Part shown: positions 1 through 5,633 of the stretch, piece after piece | Numbering within the stretch: the first letter of the stretch is position 1 | Layout: each line of letters opens with the position of its first letter | Assembly: GCA_964626505.1 (NCBI GenBank) | Contig: CAZVFR010000171.1 | Span: 1-7,810 of the forward strand | From: CAZUGA01 sp964626505 | GTDB taxonomy: Bacteria > Pseudomonadota > Gammaproteobacteria > Methylococcales > UBA1147 | Reading direction: 5' to 3' | DNA: 7,810 nucleotides | Notes under the pieces: generated by a model | Databases searched by the model: none | Seen by the model: only the letters and a program-made list of their open reading frames with translations | Told to the model about the DNA's origin: nothing | Program-made: the position numbers and the translations under genes

Positions 1-1356
1 GAGCGCGGCTTTAAATGAGACAGGCCAAATTGGCAGGGGCGCTCCTGGATTCCCAGGAAGAGCTTTTGTGGATGGGTATGAACGGTGATAACTAATGTCA
101 TACATAACAATGGTGTCGCTAATAAAGCCTGGATCTTTATAGAAAGGGTTTAGGTATTTAGCTTCGATACTATCCCCGGAATTATGCGGCTTAAAATAAA
201 TCCCCTCCCCACTTAACTTTATATTCACAGCTTTGCTAAACGCTTGCATCACCTGTTTCAAAATGGTTTGTTTGCGTGATTTAGACATCGTTAACCATCT
301 AAACCCGGTGAACAGATCAGTCCAACCGTGATCATGTGCTGTTAGTTGTATTTCTTCAATAATCGTGTCATAAACCGCGATTTCATGTTGCCAATACGCG
401 GGATCCAGATTATTGGCGGAACCCGTGCTGTATATCAGTGTAGCAGCATGGGCGCGCTGCACGCCGATGCCCTGGGTATCTTGAGGAATCAGCGCCGTAG
501 ACGATAGCTGCTTCATCAAATCCAACCGAGCCGCCGTGTTTTGCAATCCCAAGGATCCGTTACTATTAAGCACATGCACTTTTTTGATTGCAGCGATAAC
601 CTGATTCTCCTGTCGCTGACACGCCAGTATTTCCGGTTTGCTGGCTGTATTGTTGGCCATCTTATAACAAGGTGCATTTATAGTATCTGGCCAAGGATGA
701 CTCAGCTTACACATCTTAGATACTTGCTTAACCTCTCGGTAAACATAAAGCGTATTGGGCATCGGTAATGTTTTACCCAAAGTCATCGCCCAGGATATGG
801 GATTACCGACACATTGCCCAAAAGTACCTGGGGTTGTTCCAGGTGGCTCCGGCCGAACTTGAACCCATTGTGACCTATTGGAAGCTCCTTTTAACAAAGC
901 ACAATGCCCGTACGGCAATCCGCGTATCACAACGGTGAATCCAGAAATGCCGCCAGTCGCGGATGGGTTCAACAGGTTACCCCCAATAACCTGAATATTA
1001 GGTCCGTTTTTATCGTGTATACAGCCCGGTACCTTTCCGATGAATCCGGCTTTATAAATGTTTTGAGTCAAGTCGCCACCTTGCAGTATCGCTTGCTTGA
1101 TTTGAGCATTCCTGCCCGCTAGGTTAGCCACATTATCAACCAATTCATTTACCCGACGATTAAATTCGAATGGTCGAAGTTTATAATAACCACATTCCCC
1201 AATAATTCCCTGCGCACCTGCCGGGTCTATGCTAAAAAGCATTGCGATTATAATAAGCGCGATACAGCTGGCGGAGGAATAATAATGGGTTAAGATTACT
1301 GATCTATTATTTAGGTTAGGTATTCTCAAAGTTTTAACGCTATGAAGATTAATCAT
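1..1356 (-). CDS. Secreted four-cysteine-module protein A, partial (runs off left edge)
   Basis: I read this by translating the minus strand. The frame is open for 452 codons from an ATG at 1356 to base 1 with no stop, so the C-terminus lies outside the window. Residues 1-49 look like a Sec signal peptide with a long n-region, a hydrophobic stretch (about 31-42) and a likely cleavage after AGA. Residues 52-205 match the protein at 3229-2177 closely: CGYYKL near 55, PGC at 110-112, GPNIQ at 118-122, GLPYGHC at 146-152, and a Gly-Gln-Cys at 180-182 followed by NPISW. The four shared cysteines are 55, 112, 152 and 182. From about 210 onward it does not resemble the paralogue and I recognise no domain. 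The start is uncertain: an in-frame ATG at 1422 would add 22 residues, and neither start has a clear Shine-Dalgarno. Function unknown; probably periplasmic or surface-exposed and disulfide-bonded. Confidence 0.8.
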   Translation of the reverse strand, partial: MINLHSVKTLRIPNLNNRSVILTHYYSSASCIALIIIAMLFSIDPAGAQGIIGECGYYKLRPFEFNRRVNELVDNVANLAGRNAQIKQAILQGGDLTQNIYKAGFIGKVPGCIHDKNGPNIQVIGGNLLNPSATGGISGFTVVIRGLPYGHCALLKGASNRSQWVQVRPEPPGTTPGTFGQCVGNPISWAMTLGKTLPMPNTLYVYREVKQVSKMCKLSHPWPDTINAPCYKMANNTASKPEILACQRQENQVIAAIKKVHVLNSNGSLGLQNTAARLDLMKQLSSTALIPQDTQGIGVQRAHAATLIYSTGSANNLDPAYWQHEIAVYDTIIEEIQLTAHDHGWTDLFTGFRWLTMSKSRKQTILKQVMQAFSKAVNIKLSGEGIYFKPHNSGDSIEAKYLNPFYKDPGFISDTIVMYDISYHRSYPSTKALPGNPGAPLPIWPVSFKAAL

Positions 1357-1360
1357 TGTA

Positions 1361-1390
1361 TAACCGCACCAACAAAAGTTTATGCGGTTA
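1361..1390. repeat. Inverted repeat just upstream of secreted protein A
   Basis: An 8-bp perfect inverted repeat, TAACCGCA at 1361-1368 and TGCGGTTA at 1383-1390, is separated by 14 bases. On the minus strand the hairpin would end four bases before the ATG at 1356, where a ribosome binding site would normally sit. It could be an operator or a 5'-leader hairpin that masks initiation. If translation instead begins at 1422 it is inside the coding region and probably has no role. An 8-bp direct repeat, CATGGCGA, lies at 1409-1416 and 1420-1427, 11 bases apart, which is about one helical turn. Confidence 0.4.
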
Positions 1391-1428
1391 CAAATTACAA
1401 CAATGATCCATGGCGAACTCATGGCGAT

Positions 1429-1452
1429 CTGGGGACACAGTACTTAATTAGT
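1429..1452 (+). repeat. Possible REP/RAYT-type intergenic remnant
   Basis: The stretch begins CTGGGGACACAG and ends with TTAATTAGT. From memory, strings of this kind (GGGGACACAG...TTAATTA) recur in intergenic DNA near REP-associated tyrosine transposase genes in proteobacteria. A related string occurs in this window at 4930-4946 (GGGG ... AATTAGT). There is no transposase gene here, so at most this is a solo element or remnant. This is a weak call based on resemblance only. Confidence 0.25.
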
Positions 1453-1562
1453 CGGCCCTGAATAACCTAAAATTCAAGCAGCTGTAACCTTAAAATTCAT
1501 TCTGTAGAAGAATACTCTTCATTCAACGGTTGAAGACAGGATAGGACAAAGGCCCAAAAAAC

Positions 1563-1572
1563 NNNNNNNNNN
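1563..1572. other. Assembly gap (10 N)
   Basis: Ten consecutive N bases. The round number suggests a placeholder of unknown true length inserted by a scaffolder. The gap falls exactly at the C-terminal end of the IS5-type transposase remnant, as expected when a repeated insertion sequence breaks the assembly. The 3' end of the insertion sequence, its terminal inverted repeat and perhaps other DNA may be missing. The linkage of secreted protein A to the genes on the right rests on this join. Confidence 0.95.
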
Positions 1573-2135
1573 AAAAAGCCTGAGCTTTCTCAGAATCAGG
1601 CGAATATTGTGGCCGGCCGCACACAGAACGGCATGCATTGCATCGCCGAACGCACCTTTCAAATAATTCCGGCCCAGCACAATCCGTCATGCTTCATATG
1701 CCCGATTCAATTGCCTGCCGTCGTTTCAGTTCTCGCTTCAGCGTGCGGGTATTGATACCGCGTCGTTGGCCGGAGCGGTGCACCGTTGTACCCGGCACGT
1801 CCACACACCGATAACCGCGATCCACATAACACCGTTTGGGTTTGACGTCGGCGAGAATTTCGACTTGTTCCAACGCTCCACCACCGCTTCGTCCGATAAG
1901 GCGTAGTTATACTTCAGGTGATGAAGTCCCGCAATCAACCGGGTCGGTATCACCGGTGCCCCGGCTTCGAGGTAAACAATAATCCCCATTCATTTTCAAA
2001 GGCCTGTCAATCGATAACTTCAGCCAGCTGAACCAGAGGATGGCGCTGATTGATCAGGTTGACCCGACGATCTCGGAATAAATCGTCCTGTGGGGTGCTT
2101 TCACGCTTTTTGGGGCCCATTTTTCGATCCAACAT
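1573..2135 (-). pseudogene. Degenerate IS5-family transposase, internally deleted
   Basis: Fragments of one IS5-type transposase can be read in order in different minus-strand frames. The N-terminus (from an ATG at 2135) includes LFRDRRVNLINQRHPLVQLA and then a TGA at 2009-2007 where the family has Trp after Ile-Asp. After a frameshift near 1960 comes PTRLIAGLHHLKYNYALSDE and VVERW, ending about 1870. Directly after that, in another frame, is CYVDRGYR, then SGQRRG and LKRELKRRQAIE, which belong near the C-terminus. After further frame changes come GRNYLKGAFGDAMHAVLCAA and RLILRKLRLF at the gap. The segment that should lie between VERW and CYVDRGYR is absent, roughly 200 residues by comparison with the family and including most of the DDE core, so this copy cannot make active transposase. 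Upstream, a TTGCAA occurs on both sides of 2142-2165, but I could not identify clear terminal inverted repeats. The element sits between two paralogous genes and is transcribed in the same direction. Confidence 0.85.
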
Positions 2136-2176
2136 TGCAAGGTATTGAGGCTTATTTTACCATTTCCTTGCAATTA

Positions 2177-3229
2177 TTACCTTAGACATTCTCCATTATT
2201 TACATCGGTATTCCACCCTACATAGTTAAACTCGGACATTCCGCGGCTTTTTGCGATGTTTGGGGCCGGCGGCCATTTGCTGGAAGTTGAAAACGCAGCG
2301 TGTGCTAGTTCCTCCAACATTACTCGGATGGTTTCTTCCTGGCTCAATCGATTCAAATGGCCCCTACCAACGAAAATTTGGTCGTTCCAAGGGTCATAAT
2401 AAGTTCGTGAAACGGCCATTCTGCACAGTTGAAGTTTGAGTCCTCGAGATGTAAACGGATCAAAAAGTTGTTTGGTAAAAGCCGCATGAGCCTTGATAAT
2501 TGCCAAAGCGTTATCGATTTTTGTTGCACCTTTTACATTCGAATTTGGGGTTGAGGTTTTTAATTCTCTACAGCACTTAACCTTAGCGGTTGGTTGACAA
2601 CCTGACGTTGATTGGCCTGGGGTTTTTGGTGCAGAGGCTAATAAAGGCTGAAAAACGTATGCCGTATTAGGTTCCGGTAACGGTTGCCCAAGATTTAGGA
2701 GGGGAAGGATGGGGTTGTTCACGCATTCACCCAGTTTGCCGTTTTGCGAATTCGGTGGTTCGAAACGTACCCAGACACCTCGGTTGTTGGCTCCCGTATC
2801 GCCAATATATGCGCACAATCTATAGGGCAAAGCCTTGATAATTAAGGTAAAACCGTCTATGGCTTTCGAGCCCGTTACGGGGGCGATTGGTGCTGTGTTA
2901 CCGCCTACAATCTGAATATTGGGGCCTGTATTGCTATGATTGCAACCAGGTATTTTCTTAATTAGACCCGCGCGATACACGTAATCAGTAATATCACTAC
3001 CCATCAAGATGGCTTTTTCGATTGCCGGACGTTTATTCGCCAGTTGTGCTATATCATCGACTAATTTATGAAGAAGCGATGAGAATACCTCTTTTGGAAG
3101 CTTGTAATAACCACAATCAGCAAGTATTTGTGCCTCGACTTTGCCGCCGGTAAAAATCCACAATAGTGCAACTAGTAACAAATACCGAGAAGTTGTGCCT
3201 GAGCATGTATGGATTGGTGATGCAAACAT
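2177..3229 (-). CDS. Secreted four-cysteine-module protein B with zincin-like C-terminus
   Basis: This is a 350-residue exported protein. A signal peptide covers about 1-33 (hydrophobic core 16-27, cleavage after VEA). Residues 36-195 form the module shared with protein A: CGYYKLP at 39-45, PGC at 94-96, GPNIQIVGG at 102-110, ALPYRLC at 133-139, Gly-Glu-Cys at 167-169. Cysteine spacings are 57, 43 and 30 residues (57, 40 and 30 in A), which suggests two disulfides in the periplasm or outside the cell. A Pro/Ser/Thr-rich linker follows at 197-235. The C-terminal region (about 275-350) has the look of a zinc metallopeptidase core: NDQIFVGRG, then LEELAHA at 305-311. However, Glu306 occupies the place of the first His in HExxH; Glu333 is a possible third ligand. 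It may be an inactive or altered zincin. The ATG is the first start after an in-frame TAG 21 bases upstream; no clear ribosome binding site. The 3' end lies about 40 bp from the IS remnant, so truncation by the insertion is possible. Confidence 0.78.
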   Translation of the reverse strand: MFASPIHTCSGTTSRYLLLVALLWIFTGGKVEAQILADCGYYKLPKEVFSSLLHKLVDDIAQLANKRPAIEKAILMGSDITDYVYRAGLIKKIPGCNHSNTGPNIQIVGGNTAPIAPVTGSKAIDGFTLIIKALPYRLCAYIGDTGANNRGVWVRFEPPNSQNGKLGECVNNPILPLLNLGQPLPEPNTAYVFQPLLASAPKTPGQSTSGCQPTAKVKCCRELKTSTPNSNVKGATKIDNALAIIKAHAAFTKQLFDPFTSRGLKLQLCRMAVSRTYYDPWNDQIFVGRGHLNRLSQEETIRVMLEELAHAAFSTSSKWPPAPNIAKSRGMSEFNYVGWNTDVNNGECLR

Positions 3230-3251
3230 GATTGTGTCGACCCAATTCTAG

Positions 3252-3279
3252 CCAGGGCTCCTAACTCGATGTTCCCTGG
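3252..3279. repeat. Inverted repeat upstream of secreted protein B
   Basis: CCAGGG at 3252-3257 and CCCTGG at 3274-3279 form a 6-bp stem with a 16-base loop, 22 bases upstream of the ATG at 3229. It lies in the 146-bp gap between the ClpP-like gene and protein B. There is no T-run after it on the minus strand, so it is not a standard intrinsic terminator. An operator or leader hairpin is possible, but a 6-bp repeat may be chance. Confidence 0.25.
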
Positions 3280-3375
3280 TGTTAATTTATTGTCGCGAAT
3301 AGTTCCTTAAGTCGGAATCACAGTCCATATTTCACTAGATTAGAGCTATTCTACTGATGTGATATACCGATTTGT

Positions 3376-4056
3376 TCAATCTGAATTGACGACGTTCCAT
3401 TGCTGCAAAATATGTACGGGAGGACATGACGCTGTCTTATTTTTAACATCAAAGCCATGTTTCGCAACGTTTGGTGAAACTCCCATTTCAAGAATATATT
3501 GATATCGCTCTGCGGCATATTTGGCTGTTTCTTGCTCAATGTCCGCGACACTACCAATTGCGCCAGTGCGATTTTTATTTTGTAAAATTTTTCCAAGACG
3601 GTATTTAGCGGCAGAAAACATATGCAGCGCATAAACTCCTCCATTCTCTATAGCTCTAAACGGCCCTCCTAAGAAAGCCGTGGTACAGGCGCTAACACAG
3701 AAGTTTCCCGACGGTATGCGTGTTGCAACGCCGTACTTACGTAACACCCGTCCCATAAGTACGCCTTGTACCGAATTCCCACCGGGCGAATTTAACCACA
3801 GTTCGTAGATCCCGCCAGGCATGTTCATAACCTTTCTGATGGCCCGTTCGAGTTTCAAAGACTCGTTATTCCCTATGGTTCCTACTGCAACTAAAATTAA
3901 ACCTTGTGAGGTTGACTGGGTTTGATAGGTCATTGAGTCCTTCCAAAATGGTGATTGCTCCGGTGGCCAGGGAGGGCATCTATAATCAGCAAGACTTTGT
4001 CCTTCAAGTAGCGCGATCACCATTAGTATGCCAACAAGTGATTTATGGACGTTCAT
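3376..4056 (-). CDS. Periplasmic ClpP-fold serine protease-like protein (COG3904 type)
   Basis: This 226-residue protein has a signal peptide at about 1-23 (cleavage after SLA). The ClpP/crotonase-like core begins near residue 53 (LILVAVGTI). LNSPGGNSVQG at 88-98 forms the oxyanion-hole strand and turn. RVLRKYGVATRIP at 103-115 follows. NFCVSACTTAFLGG at 118-131 places the probable nucleophile Ser122 between Cys120 and Cys124. VYALHMFS at 141-148 supplies His145. Asp172 is a candidate third residue, but I am not certain of it. The C-terminal HILQQWNVV resembles the usual end of this family, so the protein seems complete. The cysteine pair around the nucleophile is typical of exported relatives annotated as predicted periplasmic proteins. 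The gene begins 4 bp after the lipoprotein stop, with no strong ribosome binding site, so translational coupling is likely. The substrate is unknown; the neighbouring exported proteins are natural candidates. Confidence 0.8.
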   Translation of the reverse strand: MNVHKSLVGILMVIALLEGQSLADYRCPPWPPEQSPFWKDSMTYQTQSTSQGLILVAVGTIGNNESLKLERAIRKVMNMPGGIYELWLNSPGGNSVQGVLMGRVLRKYGVATRIPSGNFCVSACTTAFLGGPFRAIENGGVYALHMFSAAKYRLGKILQNKNRTGAIGSVADIEQETAKYAAERYQYILEMGVSPNVAKHGFDVKNKTASCPPVHILQQWNVVNSD

Positions 4057-4060
4057 CCGA

Positions 4061-4549
4061 TTAAGCTACTTTCGCCCACACTCCTGTATTAGGATCACGA
4101 CAAAGCGTAGCAGTACTAGTTACATCTTTTCCGCCAACGTTAATAAAATTACGTTGAGTCCTACACTGCTTTCCATCAGATGCTACTTGCTGATCAATAA
4201 CCGTTGATCCTCCGGACGTTCCAGAATTGCTGCTAGACCATGTTCTAGTGGAATTTTGGCCAACGGAATTGCTATTGAGCGATGCCCTGGCTGCCGCTGT
4301 CGCTCGTTGTCGTTCTGATTCGGTAAGGTAACTGTTAATTTCGTCGCCTAAACTTGCACCTATAGTTGTTGTAAGAGCCGTAATACTACCTCCCATTGGA
4401 ACCCCGGCCTTATATAAATATTGGTCAGCCATTCGTCCAGCTGCAGTGCCAAACTGGCCTCCAATCGTTGAATTACACCCGCTTCCGATGCATACTAGAA
4501 CGACGGGGAATATAAAAAACAGTATTGATTTATAAATTATTTTTGTCAT
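4061..4549 (-). CDS. Glycine-rich outer-membrane lipoprotein, RT0821/Lpp0805 (17 kDa antigen) type
   Basis: This is a 162-residue protein. A positively charged, hydrophobic leader (1-24) ends at IGSGC, with Cys25 as the probable lipidation site. The lipobox is imperfect because position -3 is Gly rather than Leu, Val or Ile. Residues 28-72 are rich in Gly and Ala with small-residue spacing (TIGGQFGTAAG, then PMGGSITALTTTIGASLGDE), like the glycine-zipper segment of this family. The C-terminal part fits the surface-antigen domain: LTESERQRATAAARASL, a Trp-containing Ser/Gly-rich loop, DGKQCRTQRNFINVGGKDV at 125-143, and a final CRDPNTGVW. Two cysteines (about 129 and 149) may pair. Such proteins usually sit at the outer membrane and help envelope structure; the exact role is unknown. 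A GAGG Shine-Dalgarno at 4557-4560 lies 7 bases before the ATG. This is the first gene of the minus-strand set, overlapping nothing and followed after 4 bp by the ClpP-like gene. Confidence 0.78.
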   Translation of the reverse strand: MTKIIYKSILFFIFPVVLVCIGSGCNSTIGGQFGTAAGRMADQYLYKAGVPMGGSITALTTTIGASLGDEINSYLTESERQRATAAARASLNSNSVGQNSTRTWSSSNSGTSGGSTVIDQQVASDGKQCRTQRNFINVGGKDVTSTATLCRDPNTGVWAKVA

Positions 4550-4609
4550 GGTTTTTCCTCGACTTATATAACGGCCTATGGGAATTTATACATAATTTCA
4601 CGGCCGCAT

Positions 4610-4638
4610 TAATTATTTTTATTTGAACTTGATTGCAA
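4610..4638 (-). promoter_or_regulatory. Candidate sigma70 promoter for the lipoprotein/protease genes
   Basis: On the minus strand, TTGCAA (4638-4633) is followed after 17 bases by TAATTA (4615-4610). This would start transcription about 50 bases upstream of the lipoprotein ATG. The -35 matches TTGACA at 4 of 6 positions and the -10 is a modest match. A TATAAA further downstream is an alternative -10. The placement just below a perfect palindrome raises the likelihood somewhat. Sequence match only. Confidence 0.3.
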
Positions 4639-4644
4639 TTATGG

Positions 4645-4658
4645 AGCTTAGCTAAGCT
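4645..4658. promoter_or_regulatory. 14-bp perfect palindrome, possible operator
   Basis: AGCTTAGCTAAGCT reads identically on both strands. It sits 6 bases upstream of the candidate -35 of the minus-strand promoter, a common position for an activator or repressor site. The sequence contains overlapping AGCT units, so it could also be chance in AT-rich DNA. No regulator gene is present in the window. Confidence 0.35.
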
Positions 4659-4898
4659 TCTGTAGTAGTATCGAGTCAATAGTTCCATGAGCGTCGAATT
4701 TTAAAGGTATGAAAAACTATGCGTAACCATACATCAGCATGCATATTTGTCATTTCTATCGTCCGCTCGATGAATATACAAATATCGATCTGTATGGGAT
4801 AGTACCCTATCACACAGTTAAATTTGAGTGAATAGCTAATTCCACATACCCGGCATTGTTTGTTTCTATAAGGTTGCTCCCTTTCTATCGTGTCTGTT

Positions 4899-4947
4899 CC
4901 CCGTGGCTCTTGAGCCTCTTCAGAAGATTGGGGTCAAGTAATTAGTG
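4899..4947. repeat. Nested inverted-repeat cluster, possible REP/RAYT-type element
   Basis: CCCC at 4899-4902 and GGGG at 4930-4933 enclose two adjacent inverted repeats: GGCTC-tt-GAGCC at 4905-4916 and TCTTC-a-GAAGA at 4917-4927. The flanks GTGTCTGTTCCCC and GGGGTCAAGTAATTAGTG resemble strings I associate with REP-like elements near RAYT transposases. A related string lies at 1429-1452. The two inner loops are only two and one bases, so as RNA the stems would open somewhat; as DNA repeats they are exact. No transposase remains here. Confidence 0.35.
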
Positions 4948-4981
4948 TATTGACTAAGAGGTATTTACCTGGTTAGTACTT

Positions 4982-5010
4982 TTGGGAACCGAATCGGAAT
5001 GTTTTAGAAT
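4982..5010 (+). promoter_or_regulatory. Candidate sigma70 promoter for the YtoQ-type gene
   Basis: TTGGGA at 4982-4987 and TAGAAT at 5005-5010 are separated by exactly 17 bases; TAGAAT matches the -10 consensus at 5 of 6 positions and the -35 at 4 of 6. Transcription would begin near 5017, leaving a leader of about 117 bases before the ATG at 5134. An alternative, TTGACT at 4950-4955 with TTAGTA 17 bases on, is further away and has a poorer -10. Confidence 0.35.
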
Positions 5011-5123
5011 ATGCATCCTTAAAATTTGGCAATACCTTAATATTATGGTGCTGCTGCATTCTTCATCCAGTAGGGGCGAATAATCGTTTTTCCTGCTCAA
5101 ACCTAAACTTTGTTACACAATTT

Positions 5124-5127
5124 GGAG
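5124..5127 (+). promoter_or_regulatory. Ribosome binding site that decides the YtoQ start
   Basis: GGAG lies 6 bases before the ATG at 5134. A longer reading from an in-frame TTG at 5110 would place this site inside the coding region and add eight residues not seen in the family. The ATG at 5134 is therefore preferred. Confidence 0.7.
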
Positions 5128-5133
5128 TTCTTG

Positions 5134-5580
5134 ATGAATTGGAATATATATCTGTCCGGTGAAATTCACACGGATTGGCGTGAACAAATAGAGCAGGGCG
5201 CTAAACAGGCGGGGCTTACAGTGCGCTTTTATTCGCCGGTAACCGACCACCAGGCCAGCGATGACTGCGGTGATAATATTCTGGGCAAAGAGGATAAACC
5301 GTTCTGGAAGGATCACAAAGCATCCAAGATCAATTCGATTCGAACTCGCAACCTTATTGATAAAGCCGATGTCGTGGTGGTACGCTTCGGGGAGAAATTC
5401 CGTCAGTGGAATGCAGCGTTTGATGCCGGCTATGCAGCGGCAATGGGCAAACCGATAATTACACTGCACGATCCGGATTTGACCCACGCTTTGAAAGAAG
5501 TCGATGCGGCTGCGTCGGCCGTAGCCCAAACGCCTGAGCAGGTCGTGGGGATCATGAAATATATCATCGACGGGGCATAG
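5134..5580 (+). CDS. ytoQ: YtoQ family protein (nucleoside 2-deoxyribosyltransferase-like)
   Basis: This is a 148-residue cytosolic protein, the same length as I recall for Bacillus subtilis YtoQ, and it aligns along its whole length. It opens with the strand NIYLSGEIHTDWREQIE (4-20). An Asp-rich loop follows: DHQASDDCGDNILG at 38-51, then KDHKASKINSIRTRNLIDKA at 59-78. The strand VVVVRFGEK (80-88) leads into QWNAAFDAGYAAAMGKPII (91-109), the part typical of the nucleoside 2-deoxyribosyltransferase fold, where a Tyr/Asp/Glu-containing pocket holds the deoxyribose. By family resemblance it may act on a deoxynucleoside or a related N-glycosidic bond, but the reaction of YtoQ proteins is not known to me. 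It lies 53 bp before the phosphopantetheinyl transferase on the same strand with no terminator between them, so co-transcription is possible, although a functional link is not obvious. Confidence 0.9.
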   Translation: MNWNIYLSGEIHTDWREQIEQGAKQAGLTVRFYSPVTDHQASDDCGDNILGKEDKPFWKDHKASKINSIRTRNLIDKADVVVVRFGEKFRQWNAAFDAGYAAAMGKPIITLHDPDLTHALKEVDAAASAVAQTPEQVVGIMKYIIDGA

Positions 5581-5633
5581 TTCCCCGAGCCTTGTGCAAT
5601 TATCGTTGATTAGGTGGGTGTTGACGGCCGGCC

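Larger units (their letters stand above)
4550..5133. other. Divergent intergenic region with regulatory and repeat elements
   Basis: There is no convincing gene in these 584 bases, which are AT-rich compared with the genes to the right. The region holds a candidate promoter and palindrome for the minus-strand set near its left end, a cluster of inverted repeats around 4899-4947, and a candidate promoter for the YtoQ-type gene near 4982-5010; each is listed separately. The stretch 4665-4895 shows only short frames with stops on both strands and nothing I can assign. Confidence 0.6.

Noticed and set aside
541..1122. Two plus-strand frames (541-768 and 904-1122)
   Set aside because: They lie entirely within the long minus-strand gene for secreted protein A, whose paralogy to 3229-2177 proves the minus-strand reading; their translations resemble nothing.
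1738..1989. Minus-strand 83-codon frame as a separate small gene
   Set aside because: Its first 40 codons are a fragment of the IS5-type transposase and the rest is the same element read out of frame after an internal deletion, so it is part of the pseudogene.
2251..2439. Plus-strand 62-codon frame
   Set aside because: It is antisense to the zincin-like end of secreted protein B and has no ribosome binding site or recognisable product.
3230..3375. Intrinsic terminator between the ClpP-like gene and secreted protein B
   Set aside because: The inverted repeat at 3252-3279 has a 16-base loop and no T-run on the minus strand, so it does not fit an intrinsic terminator.
3351..3644. Minus-strand 97-codon frame
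   Set aside because: It overlaps the ClpP-like gene in another frame; the ClpP-like frame has clear catalytic motifs and a signal peptide.
5113..5529. Minus-strand 138-codon frame
   Set aside because: It is the antisense shadow of the YtoQ-type gene, which is well supported on the plus strand.
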